DNA of 64,000 nucleotides from Pratylenchus scribneri (Eukaryota; Nematoda; Chromadorea; Rhabditida; Pratylenchidae). The stretch lies in contig JAQSEB010000012.1 in NCBI GenBank assembly GCA_030063045.1, positions 1,116,001 through 1,180,000 on the forward strand, written 5' to 3'. Shown here one piece after another: positions 13,253 through 23,600 of this stretch (the stretch's first letter is position 1; every line of letters begins with the position of its first letter). The notes under the pieces were generated by a model that was not told the DNA's origin, searched no databases, and was given only the letters and a program-made list of their open reading frames with translations. The position numbers and the translations under genes are program-made.

Positions 13253-14211
13253 AAGAAATTTATGGTAGATCCTTTTGAAGCAAGACCAATGGAAAAAACA
13301 TTTTAAAAATGAACTATTTTTCGAATATAAATTTTAAAATTAAAATCATATTATTTGGATTTCATAAAAAATGAAAATAAATTAACTAAGCTAAGCATAA
13401 TATATTCATGGGGCATTATTATAATATAGAGTCGAAAGATACATTGTGGATACCTAAAAGCGATATTGAATTGACCCTGACCGAGAAAAATGCTCTAAAT
13501 ATTTTATAATAAAAATGAATGTTTTCTCCATTTTAAATTCCCAAAATAAATTTTAAAAAGATCGCATTTATTAGAGAAATATTAATTTGGCCACACAAAA
13601 ATGCTCTTAGCAATCAATTGGGAAAATTTTTTTTTTCCTATTTCCTCTTAAGAGAATCAGTTCGTTATTTGCATTTGCAGCACTCAATTCCATATTTTAT
13701 TTACAACTTTAATTAACAAGTAACTAAAACCGATATAATTTAATAATAGCTTTTTTTGTATCCTTCTAGCAAAAAAACCGTTTTTTTGGTAAAAATAATA
13801 AAAATTACCTGGTTGAAATTGTTGATTGTTAAGCATTTTGCAGAAGCAACAAAATGATTATTAATGAAGGATAAAATAAAATTAATATGAATCAAATCAA
13901 AATATTCTAAAATTATATTGCAATATAAATTAATAATTAAATCCAAAATTCTTTTTATAAATACAAAAATATAAAAAGAGGTTAAACTATTGTTAAAATG
14001 TAATCTAGTAAATTTTTTTAAAAAATGATTCACAATTTTTTAGGTTTTGTCCTAAAAACGATTTAAAATGTCCTTTCATATGGATACTTCTTCAATTCAT
14101 GATAATTGAAATAAACTTAATAATATTAGATAGCCAAAAACAAGTTTTTTTTTTTTAAATTTATAACAAAAAAATTAAAATTGTCGCAACTCTTGATGAA
14201 TTATAATTGTA

Positions 14212-14808
14212 AACCGGTTCTATGAATCGAGTGATCTGTTTTAAGGCCTCTTATATGCGATAATAAAATATTATGAATTTGAATGAAATTATGATTAATT
14301 TAATAAATATTTGAAATTCGTTCATTTTTCAAAAATACGGCTTTCTAGCCGGCAGTTTTCCGAGTTCTTTTTTTTAAAAGTTTCATATTTCGGTGGCACA
14401 TATCAAATAAATACCTTTTTCCCAAAAAACCCAACCGGTTTCGAGTTATTAGCTAAAAACCGGTTTAAAAAATTAAACTTTTTCAGTTTGCCCAGGTAAA
14501 ACTTTTTTCCTTTTGATTTTTCGATAACCATTGTTATTCTAGGAACCTAAGTTAGAGTCTTAACTACAAAATGATATATGGTTTGTGGGGTCTAAACACA
14601 AAACCCAGGGCTCTAGAGGTGCGCAAAAATTGGCACCTCGGCATTTTTTCCTTCATGGCCGATTGGTGAAGATGGAGGGATGGGAACGGAGGTCGCGGGT
14701 TCTAACACCACCAAAGGCCAATAATTTTTTTAGAGGTTTTCGATGATGGGGATTATGAATTTGAGGTTTATTTTGAAAATTAAACCGGTTCAAATTTTTA
14801 AACCGGTT
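14212..14808. repeat. Cluster of five AACCGGTT palindromes
   Basis: The 8-bp palindrome aaccggtt lies at 14212-14219, 14433-14440, 14458-14465, 14783-14790 and 14801-14808. All five are flanked by A/T runs, and the last two and the middle two form close pairs (18 and 25 bp start to start). I noticed none elsewhere in the window. This could be a protein-binding cluster or part of a repeat family's internal structure. Confidence 0.75.
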
Positions 14809-14876
14809 TTGCGCGAATTTGCAGAAAAGGAGGAAATGGATTCTAATATGAAATATAACCCTTCTAGGAATCTTTT

Positions 14877-14894
14877 AAAGCGCGTTAGCGCTTT
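14877..14894. other. 7-bp hairpin, loop GTTA
   Basis: Arm aaagcgc (14877-14883) pairs with gcgcttt (14888-14894) across the loop gtta. It lies 41 bp upstream of a larger hairpin in the same SINE-like segment. Only the folding potential is supported. Confidence 0.7.
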
Positions 14895-14935
14895 CTTTCT
14901 ACTGTCCCACATATTCCTTCCGTCCCTATTTTCAG

Positions 14936-14960
14936 AACCAGCGGGCTTGCCCCGCTGGTT
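14936..14960. other. Strong GC-rich hairpin, 10-bp stem
   Basis: Arm aaccagcggg (14936-14945) pairs perfectly with cccgctggtt (14951-14960) across the loop cttgc. The second arm runs into a T run and then 'ttcggc'. It is the most stable-looking fold in the island. It could mark the 3' end of a structured RNA or of the SINE-like element; it resembles a terminator but the context is eukaryotic, so no termination role is claimed. Confidence 0.75.
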
Positions 14961-14965
14961 TTCGG

Positions 14966-15227
14966 CTTTAAATTTTTATTAATATTCATTTCCATTATTG
15001 TTCCCAGATTCCTCACAGATTTGGATTAAAATAATTATAAAAGAATATGCAAAAATTGGGATTCAATCCAAATGATTCACTGTGAGAATTAGTTGAGTGA
15101 ATGACCCAGAGTCGCATTTTTTGGACCGAATTTTGAAAATCTTCTGAAAATTCACCGAATTTTCAGAGATAAAAACACTTTAGAAATGCACAATATTTTG
15201 GGAATTCTTTTAAAATGGCTTAAATTT
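14966..15227. other. AT-rich spacer between SINE-like segment and LTR candidate
   Basis: No gene, repeat or RNA was recognised here. It contains imperfect 'gaaaattcaccgaattttc' symmetry near 15145-15165. If the LTR call is right, the sequence just below 15228 is the retroelement's 3' flank, where one copy of the target-site duplication would lie. Confidence 0.5.
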
Positions 15228-15495
15228 TGTAAAGATATTTAAAATTCAATGCAATCGTGCGCAGTTTATTGAAGCTACTGAGCCCAAACCCCAATAGAAA
15301 TCCACAATTAATTAAGAAAGATTTATTCAATTAAATGAAATAAAACTTAACAATAATTTATTTATGGAATGAATATGAATGAATGTGGAATTTTGGAACT
15401 CATAAAGAAATTGGGATTGACATTAAATCCAATAAATAAGTAAAATGACAATAAATATTTAAATTAACAGTCAATGGTTCTCATCATTTATTACA
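15228..15495 (-). repeat. Candidate 3' LTR, 268 bp
   Basis: It begins (minus strand) TGTAATAAATG immediately after a purine tract and can be closed at TTACA (plus 15228-15232), giving a 5-bp terminal inverted repeat TGTAA/TTACA. It holds AATAAA (plus tttatt, 15265-15270) about 37 bp before the proposed end, a sensible place for an R-region poly(A) signal. The 5' boundary rests on the purine tract and TGT start. The 3' boundary is less sure because the partner LTR is absent and no target-site duplication can be compared. Confidence 0.45.
15265..15270 (-). promoter_or_regulatory. Candidate poly(A) signal AATAAA
   Basis: The minus strand reads 'caataaactgcgc' here, inside the candidate LTR. AATAAA is common by chance in AT-rich DNA (others lie near 15325 and 15355), so the assignment depends on the LTR model and the more GC-rich sequence just after it. 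Confidence 0.35.
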
Positions 15496-15505
15496 TTCCT
15501 CCGCC
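15496..15505 (-). other. Candidate polypurine tract
   Basis: The minus strand reads ggcggaggaa directly before TGTAATAAATG. A GGAGGAA-type purine run abutting a TGT-starting LTR is the standard plus-strand priming site of LTR retrotransposons. It lies about 40 bp after the stop codon of the second ORF. Confidence 0.6.
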
Positions 15506-15542
15506 GTCTGAAAGCGCTTCCACGCGCGGAGATCCTTCCAAA

Positions 15543-16256
15543 TCAGTCTGAGTGAAACTGACAATTTTTGTTGGTTGCAAAGGTTTGCATGCCCCAATTT
15601 GGTTCCTGAAATTCGTAGCCATTCGCTTCAGACTTTGCATCTTTTGCAATCATTGTCCAATCATGCTTGGCAAAATCGGAGGACAAACGGAATGATAAAG
15701 GAATTTGACGACTGACTAATTTATTGTTGAGCTTCGGCTTAACCGAAGGGAAGAAATTCCATTCTAATTTAGAAAAGTCCGGAAAACATGCACTGTTCAA
15801 TGAGTTGGTGTTCAATTTTGGAATTATAAGCGGAAATTTTTTGAATTGGCGGATGCCTTTCCCCCGCTCGGCTGGAAAGTTTGTGTCTTCCGCTGGCACA
15901 AAGTGATTTATTGGCATTATTTGAACTTTGTTTTCGGACTTTTTCGATAATTGCTTTTCTCGCTGTTCTCCATTGTTTTCCGAAACAGAATTTCGAATGA
16001 TGAATTGTTTGTCCGGCAAGTTTTGTTCTTTTTGATCGATTTTCTGTAAAGAATCAACTCTAATGCGTGTGACCATTGAATATACATTTGATTTTGGCGA
16101 TTTGGAATTTTCAATTTTAATTAATTCCTTTTCCGAACAATCAATTAATCGATAATGAAAATCATTTGCGACAATTGTTCCAATAAAATTTGCATTCGTG
16201 TAATTTTTTCCACAATTTTCACTATTTTCTCCATCTTGCAACTTCTCAATAAATTA
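15543..16256 (-). pseudogene. Unrecognised ORF between gag and the polypurine tract
   Basis: The frame opens just after a TAA near 16257 and runs to a TGA at 15543-15545, about 237 codons. It overlaps the 3' end of the gag-like frame by about 110 bp and lies in the -1 frame relative to it. No ATG lies near its 5' end (the first candidate is an in-frame TTG at 16241), so translation would need frameshifting from gag, or the frame change is a mutation. The overlap contains the minus-strand run gaaaaaatt (plus T run 16204-16209), a possible slip site but not a canonical X XXY YYZ heptamer. The product is polar and Lys-, Asn- and Ser-rich (for example SKSPKSNVYSMV and SVSENNGEQREKQLSKK) with a Trp/Phe-containing C-terminal third (SKLEWNFFPSV, EPNWGMQTF). 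I see no DSGA/DTGA protease motif, YXDD box, CCHC knuckle or membrane segment. It may be a gag C-terminal extension, a remnant of a pol spacer or an element-specific protein. Confidence 0.5.
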
Positions 16257-17736
16257 TCTTCATTCTGCCAAAATCCATTTCTCACTTCATCTTCCTTTCC
16301 AATCAATAATTGAGTTGTGGCAAATTTCCCCTTTCCCTGACCAAATAATTTCTGACCATTCTGCTGGTTATTCCAATTATTATTTTCATTATTCAATCGA
16401 TTAAATCCCAAAGGAGTTGTATTGGCGTTTGTTTTGAATTGTTCAGTGCCATTCAACTTATTTTCGGATGACATCGGTGAATTATTCGGCATTCTATTTT
16501 TTGGCATTGAATTCAGGTTTTTATTTTGATAATCCATATTAATCACTGATCTTTCGCGCATTTCTTCTGCTTTATCGATCAGCTGGTAATATTTCATATT
16601 GTCGTGGATCATGGACAATCCATTCCGAATGTGCAGGTTTGTCATGGAATTTAGGAAATATGCCTTAGCCATATCTTCGACCGCTGAATCGGGCACATTT
16701 GGCATGAATGAGTCACGAACAATTGCCAAAATTTTAATGCCAAATTCTCTAAGGTTTTCATTGAGTTCAGGTCTTAAACCCGAATATAATTTTCCTTGTG
16801 CCGAATAACGAAGTGCGCTATTTCCACCACCACTGCGCAAAATGGCATTTTTAATTTGGGTATTATCATTTCTTTCTGCGGCACTCAAACCTTCAAAAAT
16901 CACTCGACATTGTCCAATCAAATTTGTTCCAATCAATTTGGCTCTTCGCTGATTTGTCCAACCTTCAGTTATGGTCTCCAGGTTTGAAAAATATTTCAAA
17001 ATTTGGTGCGTCCTTCATTGCCTGACAAATCTTTTATTGTGGCGGAAAGTTGGGCAAATTGTTGGCATTCGTTGACTCTTATAAGCTCGGATGTTCGCTT
17101 TTCCATGCCCAAAACCATTTCTTTGAGTGCGCCGACAATTTCGTTCGCTCCACCTTGATTTTTTGAACTGCTTGTTCCACCAACAAATAATTCTGTCTGT
17201 CGAGATTTTCCCATTAACCCGAAATTCAAGGGTGGATTTTGACTATCAAACATCGTATTTTGCATGCCACCATTTTTCTTTCCATTGCCATTATCTTTTC
17301 CAACACCAATTCCATCATTATTTCTTCCAAAATTATCCAAATCTTCTCCAAAATCATTGCCAATTCTTCCCGCTAAACGGGTTTCCAAATTCTCCAATTT
17401 CTCGCTCAACTGGTCATTTAATTCTCTCCTCAAATTTTCCATCCTATTCTCTTGAACATTTTCAAATTGTTGAAAACGATCTTGAATCGTTTATTGCACA
17501 GTTTCAACTTGTGGCAATCGATTATGCATTGCTTGTGCATGCTCATTTTGGTTCGGTTCAATTCGTCCAATTAAAGTCCTCATCTCATCCAACAAATTAT
17601 TTCCATTGCTATGAACATTGCCAGTTATAGGATTTTCATTGGCTTGCAAATTGTCTTCCGGATTTTGTTCAGTGTTTGAATTATCATCATCACTGTTTTC
17701 AATCTCCGAAATTTTTGCGTTGCTCACAAACCTCCC
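16145..17736 (-). pseudogene. gag-like retrotransposon capsid, truncated and broken
   Basis: Three open segments read consecutively on the minus strand. 17736-17494 encodes an acidic, Asn-rich region (SEIENSDDDNSNTEQ). An in-frame TAA at 17491-17493 interrupts it, and the same frame continues through a Gln/Glu/Leu-rich likely coiled coil (RELNDQLSEKLENLETRL) to a TGA at 16996-16998. The capsid-like domain then continues in the -1 frame: FSNLETITEGW, a Leu/Ala-rich middle, GLRPELNENLREFGIKIL (the gag R-P-x-E-x...EF pattern), then AKAYFLNSMTNLHIRNGLS (the 'FL.G+...I+..L' pattern) and a Asn/Gln-rich tail (NNENNNWNNQQNGQ) to the stop at 16145-16147. The peptide on both sides of the frame change reads as one domain (SGNEGRTKF, then KYFSNLET), which points to a one-base loss in an A/T run near 16997 rather than two genes. 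No CCHC zinc knuckle is visible. The start codon and N terminus are lost at the satellite junction. Gag identity is by pattern, not by search. Confidence 0.7.
17491..17493 (-). other. In-frame premature TAA in the gag-like frame
   Basis: The frame reads PQVETVQ, stop, then TIQDRFQQFENVQ with no change of phase across 17787 to 17442. Gln codons flank the stop, so a CAA-to-TAA change is the simplest explanation. It supports decay of the element. Confidence 0.8.
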
Positions 17737-20639
17737 GCTCAAAAGAATCCATTGATATTTTAATTCAGAAATTTTTAAAATTTTCAAAAATTTAGAAATA
17801 AAACATCAGCCAAATTCTCTTCGGTTTTTAATTCATTTTCCAATCTATATAAAAAAATTAATTCTTTGGTGTATTCAATTTGTGCATGCTCAAAAGAATC
17901 CATTGATATTTTAATTCAGAAATTTTTAAAATTTTCAAAAATTTAGAAATAAAACATCAGCCAAATTCTCTTCGGTTTTTAATTCATTTTTCAATCTATA
18001 TAAAAAAATTAATTCTTTTGTTGTGCATGCTCAAAAGAATGCATTGATATTTTAATTCAGAAATTTTTAAAATTTTCAAAAATTTAGAAATAAAACATCA
18101 GCCAAATTCTCTTCGGTTTTTAATTCATTTTCCAATATATATAAAAAAATTAATTCTTTGGTGTATTCAATTTGTGCATGCTCAAAAGAATCCATTGATA
18201 TTTTAATTCAGAAATTTTTAAAATTTTCAAAAATTTAGAAATAAAACATCAGCCAAATTCTCTTCGGTTTTTAATTCATTTTTCAATCTATATAAAAAAA
18301 TTAATTCTTTTGTTTATTCAATTTGTGCATGCTCAAAAGAATCCATTGATATTTTAATTCAGAAATTTTTAAAATTTTCAAAAATTTAGAAATAAAACAT
18401 CAGCCAAATTCTCTTCGGTTTTTAATTCATTTTTCAATCTATATAAAAAAATTAATTCTTTTGTTTATTCAATTTGTGCATGCTCAAAAGAATCCATTGA
18501 TATTTTAATTCAGAAATTTTTAAAATTTTCAAAAATTTAGAAATAAAACATCAGCCAAATTCTCTTCGGTTTTTAATTCATTTTTCAATCTATATAAAAA
18601 AATTAATTCTTTTGTTTATTCAATTTGTGCATGCTCAAAAGAATCCATTGATATTTTAATTCAGAAATTTTTAAAATTTTCAAAAATTTAGAAATAAAAC
18701 ATCAGCCAAATTCTCTTCGGTTTTTAATTCATTTTTCAATCTATATAAAAAAATTAATTCTTTTGTTTATTCAATTTGTGCATGCTCAAAAGAATCCATT
18801 GATATTTTAATTCAGAAATTTTTAAAATTTTCAAAAATTTAGAAATAAAACATCAGCCAAATTCTCTTCGGTTTTTAATTCATTTTTCAATCTATATAAA
18901 AAAATTAATTCTTTTGTTTATTCAATTTGTGCATGCTCAAAAGAATCCATTGATATTTTAATTCAGAAATTTTTAAAATTTTCAAAAATTTAGAAATAAA
19001 ACATCAGCCAAATTCTCTTCGGTTTTTAATTCATTTTTCAATCTATATAAAAAAATTAATTCTTTGGTGTATTCAATTTGTGCATGCTCAAAAGAATCCA
19101 TTGATATTTTAATTCAGAAATTTTTAAAATTTTCAAAAATTTAGAAATAAAACATCAGCCAAATTCTCTTCGGTTTTTAATTCATTTTTCAATCTATATA
19201 AAAAAATTAATTCTTTTGTTTATTCAATTTGTGCATGCTCAAAAGAATCCATTGATATTTTAATTCAGAAATTTTTAAAATTTTCAAAAATTTAGAAATA
19301 AAACATCAGCCAAATTCTCTTCGGTTTTTAATTCATTTTCCAATCTATATAAAAAAATTAATTCTTTTGTTTATTCAATTTGTGCATGCTCAAAAAAATC
19401 CATTGATATTTTAATTCAGAAATTTTTAAAATTTTCAAAAATTTTGAAATAAAACATCAGCCAAATTCTCTTCGGTTTTTAATTCATTTTTCAATCTATA
19501 TAAAAAAATTAATTCTTTGGTGTATTCAATTTGTGCATGCTCAAAAGAATCCATTGATATTTTAATTCAGAAATTTTTAAAATTTTCAAAAATTTAGAAA
19601 TAAAACATCAGCCAAATTCTCTTCGGTTTTTAATTCATTTTTCAATCTATATAAAAAAATTAATTCTTTTGTTTATTCAATTTGTGCATGCTCAAAAGAA
19701 TCCATTGATATTTTAATTCAGAAATTTTTAAAATTTTCAAAAATTTAGAAATAAAACATCAGCCAAATTCTCTTCGGTTTTTAATTCATTTTTCAATCTA
19801 TATAAAAAAATTAATTCTTTTGTTTATTCAATTTGTGCATGCTCAAAAGAATCTATTGATATTTTAATTCAGAAATTTTTAAAATTTTCAAAAATTTTGA
19901 AATAAAACATCAGCCAAATTCTCTTCGGTTTTTAATTCATTTTCCAATCTATATAAAAAAATTAATTCTTTTGTTTATTCAATTTGTGCATGCTCAAAAG
20001 AATCCATTGATATTTTAATTCAGAAATTTTTAAAATTTTCAAAAATTTAGAAATAAAACATCAGCCAAATTCTCTTCGGTTTTTAATTCATTTTTCAATC
20101 TATATAAAAAAATTAATTCTTTTGTTTATTCAATTTGTGCATGCTCAAAAGAATCCATTGATATTTTAATTCAGAAATTTTTAAAATTTTCAAAAATTTA
20201 GAAATAAAACATCAGCCAAATTCTCTTCGGTTTTTAATTCATTTTTCAATCTATATAAAAAAATTAATTCTTTTGTTTATTCAATTTGTGCATGCTCAAA
20301 AGAATCCATTGATATTTTAATTCAGAAATTTTTAAAATTTTCAAAAATTTAGAAATAAAACATCAGCCAAATTCTCTTCGGTTTTTAATTCATTTTTCAA
20401 TCTATATAAAAAAATTAATTCTTTTGTTTATTCAATTTGTGCATGCTCAAAAAAATCCATTGATATTTTAATTCAGAAATTTTTAAAATTTTCAAAAATT
20501 TAGAAATAAAACATCAGCCAAATTCTCTTCGGTTTTTAATTCATTTTCCAATCTATATAAAAAAATTAATTCTTTTGTTTATTCAATTTGTGCATGCTCA
20601 AAAAAATCCATTGATATTTTAATTCAGAAATTTTTAAAA

Positions 20640-23600
20640 TTTCTAAATTTGAATCCTAGTATTTGTAAAAAATTTTCAAAAATTTAGAAATAAAACATCA
20701 GCCAAATTCTCTTCGGTTTTTAATTCATTTTTCAATCTATATAAAAAAATTAATTCTTTTGTTTATTCAATTTGTGCATGCTCAAAAGAATCCATTGATA
20801 TTTTAATTCAGAAATTTTTAAAATTTTCAAAAATTTAGAAATAAAACATCAGCCAAATTCTCTTCGGTTTTTAATTCATTTTTCAATCTATATAAAAAAA
20901 TTAATTCTTTGGTGTATTCAATTTGTGCATGCTCAAAAGAATCCATTGATATTTTAATTCAGAAATTTTTAAAATTTTCAAAAATTTAGAAATAAAACAT
21001 CAGCCAAATTCTCTTCGGTTTTTAATTCATTTTTCAATCTATATAAAAAAATTAATTCTTTTGTTTATTCAATTTGTGCATGCTCAAAAGAATCCATTGA
21101 TATTTTAATTCAGAAATTTTTAAAATTTTCAAAAATTTAGAAATAAAACATCAGCCAAATTCTCTTCGGTTTTTAATTCATTTTCCAATCTATATAAAAA
21201 AATTAATTCTTTTGTTTATTCAATTTGTGCATGCTCAAAAAAATCCATTGATATTTTAATTCAGAAATTTTTAAAATTTCTAAATTTGAATCCTAGTATT
21301 TGTAAAAAATTTTCAAAAATTTAGAAATAAAACATCAGCCAAATTCTCTTCGGTTTTTAATTCATTTTTCAATCTATATAAAAAAATTAATTCTTTTGTT
21401 TATTCAATTTGTGCATGCTCAAAAGAATCCATTGATATTTTAATTCAGAAATTTTTAAAATTTTCAAAAATTTAGAAATAAAACATCAGCCAAATTCTCT
21501 TCGGTTTTTAATTCATTTTTCAATCTATATAAAAAAATTAATTCTTTTGTTTATTCAATTTGTGCATGCTCAAAAGAATCCATTGATATTTTAATTCAGA
21601 AATTTTTAAAATTTTCAAAAATTTAGAAATAAAACATCAGCCAAATTCTCTTCGGTTTTTAATTCATTTTCCAATCTATATAAAAAAATTAATTCTTTTG
21701 TTTATTCAATTTGTGCATGCTCAAAAAAATCCATTGATATTTTAATTCAGAAATTTTTAAAATTTTCAAAAATTTTGAAATAAAACATCAGCCAAATTCT
21801 CTTCGGTTTTTAATTCATTTTTCAATCTATATAAAAAAATTAATTCTTTGGTGTATTCAATTTGTGCATGCTCAAAAGAATCCATTGATATTTTAATTCA
21901 GAAATTTTTAAAATTTTCAAAAATTTAGAAATAAAACATCAGCCAAATTCTCTTCGGTTTTTAATTCATTTTCCAATCTATATAAAAAAATTAATTCTTT
22001 TGTTTATTCAATTTGTGCATGCTCAAAAAAATCCATTGATATTTTAATTCAGAAATTTTTAAAATTTCTAAATTTGAATCCTAGTATTTGTAAAAAATTT
22101 TCAAAAATTTAGAAATAAAACATCAGCCAAATTCTCTTCGGTTTTTAATTCATTTTTCAATCTATATAAAAAAATTAATTCTTTTGTTTATTCAATTTGT
22201 GCATGCTCAAAAGAATCCATTGATATTTTAATTCAGAAATTTTTAAAATTTTCAAAAATTTAGAAATAAAACATCAGCCAAATTCTCTTCGGTTTTTAAT
22301 TCATTTTTCAATCTATATAAAAAAATTAATTCTTTGGTGTATTCAATTTGTGCATGCTCAAAAGAATCCATTGATATTTTAATTCAGAAATTTTTAAAAT
22401 TTTCAAAAATTTAGAAATAAAACATCAGCCAAATTCTCTTCGGTTTTTAATTCATTTTTCAATCTATATAAAAAAATTAATTCTTTTGTTTATTCAATTT
22501 GTGCATGCTCAAAAGAATCCATTGATATTTTAATTCAGAAATTTTTAAAATTTTCAAAAATTTAGAAATAAAACATCAGCCAAATTCTCTTCGGTTTTTA
22601 ATTCATTTTCCAATCTATATAAAAAAATTAATTCTTTTGTTTATTCAATTTGTGCATGCTCAAAAAAATCCATTGATATTTTAATTCAGAAATTTTTAAA
22701 ATTTTCAAAAATTTTGAAATAAAACATCAGCCAAATTCTCTTCGGTTTTTAATTCATTTTTCAATCTATATAAAAAAATTAATTCTTTGGTGTATTCAAT
22801 TTGTGCATGCTCAAAAGAATCCATTGATATTTTAATTCAGAAATTTTTAAAATTTTCAAAAATTTAGAAATAAAACATCAGCCAAATTCTCTTCGGTTTT
22901 TAATTCATTTTTCAATCTATATAAAAAAATTAATTCTTTTGTTTATTCAATTTGTGCATGCTCAAAAGAATCCATTGATATTTTAATTCAGAAATTTTTA
23001 AAATTTTCAAAAATTTAGAAATAAAACATCAGCCAAATTCTCTTCGGTTTTTAATTCATTTTTCAATCTATATAAAAAAATTAATTCTTTTGTTTATTCA
23101 ATTTGTGCATGCTCAAAAGAATCTATTGATATTTTAATTCAGAAATTTTTAAAATTTTCAAAAATTTTGAAATAAAACATCAGCCAAATTCTCTTCGGTT
23201 ATTAATTCATTTTCCAATCTATATAAAAAAAATTAATTCTTTTGTTTATTCAATTTGTGCATGCTCAAAAGAATCCATTGATATTTTAATTCAGAAATTT
23301 TTAAAATTTTCAAAAATTTAGAAATAAAACATCAGCCAAATTCTCTTCGGTTTTTAATTCATTTTTCAATCTATATAAAAAAATTAATTCTTTTGTTTAT
23401 TCAATTTGTGCATGCTCAAAAGAATCCATTGATATTTTAATTTAGAAATTTTTAAAATTTTCAAAAATTTAGAAATAAAACATCAGCCAAATTCTCTTCG
23501 GTTTTTAATTCATTTTCCAATCTATATAAAAAAATTAATTCTTTTGTTTATTCAATTTGTGCATGCTCAAAAAAATCCATTGATATTTTAATTCAGAAAT

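Larger units (their letters stand above)
12967..14211. other. AT-rich non-satellite stretch, no gene seen
   Basis: Unique-looking sequence between satellite A and the structured segment at 14.2-15.0 kb. It starts with GTACC/GGTAC hairpins, then has two copies of the 10-bp palindrome tttggccaaa (13058-13067 and 13119-13128), a 24-bp palindrome at 13229-13252 and several A/T homopolymers (for example near 13628). The longest open frame, a 97-codon minus-strand frame at 13740-14033, is made of Ile, Phe, Leu, Asn and Lys as expected from random AT-rich DNA, and I do not accept it. No tRNA, rRNA or conserved domain was recognised. Confidence 0.6.
14616..14965 (+). mobile_element. Possible tRNA-derived SINE-like element
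   Basis: A locally GC-richer segment with RNA polymerase III-like internal promoter boxes. 'tggccgattgg' at 14656-14666 matches 10 of 11 positions of the tRNA A-box consensus. 'ggttctaacac' at 14698-14708 matches about 8 of 11 of the B box and is preceded by 'ggtcgcg', as in many tRNA T-arms. The 42-bp A-to-B spacing fits a tRNA. A clean acceptor stem and T stem cannot be drawn, so a functional tRNA is unlikely. Upstream is a 7-bp hairpin (gaggtgc 14616-14622 with gcacctc 14633-14639). Downstream the segment ends in two further hairpins (14877-14894 and 14936-14960) and a T-rich run. No target-site duplication was found. A degenerate tRNA pseudogene, or chance box matches, are the alternatives. 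Confidence 0.4.
15228..17736 (-). mobile_element. 5'-truncated, pol-less LTR retrotransposon remnant
   Basis: Read on the minus strand the order is: truncated gag-like frame (17736 to 16145), a second ORF in the next -1 frame (to 15543), a purine-rich tract (15505-15496) and a candidate LTR starting TGTAA (15495 to 15228). This order and polarity are those of the gag end and 3' end of an LTR retrotransposon, and the gag layout resembles Ty3/Gypsy-type capsids. The space between gag and the polypurine tract is only about 640 bp, and no protease, reverse transcriptase, RNase H or integrase motif is visible. Either pol was deleted or the element is a gag-only non-autonomous type. The 5' LTR, primer-binding site and gag start are missing because satellite B begins at 17737. 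The family assignment is inference and should be tested by profile search. Confidence 0.65.

Noticed and set aside
13740..14033. Minus-strand ORF of 97 codons
   Set aside because: Composition is almost only Ile, Phe, Leu, Asn and Lys, as expected from AT-rich non-coding DNA, with no motif or coding context.
14649..14720. Functional tRNA gene
   Set aside because: A and B boxes are present, but no convincing acceptor, anticodon or T stems can be drawn and the B box departs from consensus at three positions.
14311..14982. Two short plus-strand ORFs (62 and 79 codons)
   Set aside because: They overlap palindromes, hairpins and the Pol III-like boxes, show no recognisable domain and are explained by chance open frames in locally GC-richer DNA.
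16145..16257. CCHC zinc knuckle at the gag C terminus
   Set aside because: Isolated Cys residues (RSCKMEK in one frame, SENCGKN in the other) do not form the C-x2-C-x4-H-x4-C spacing in any frame read.
15724..17630. Plus-strand ORFs opposite the gag-like region, including one of 167 codons at 17127
   Set aside because: They are antisense shadows of the minus-strand retroelement frames; their His/Phe/Pro-rich products mirror the Asn/Lys/Gly codons on the other strand.
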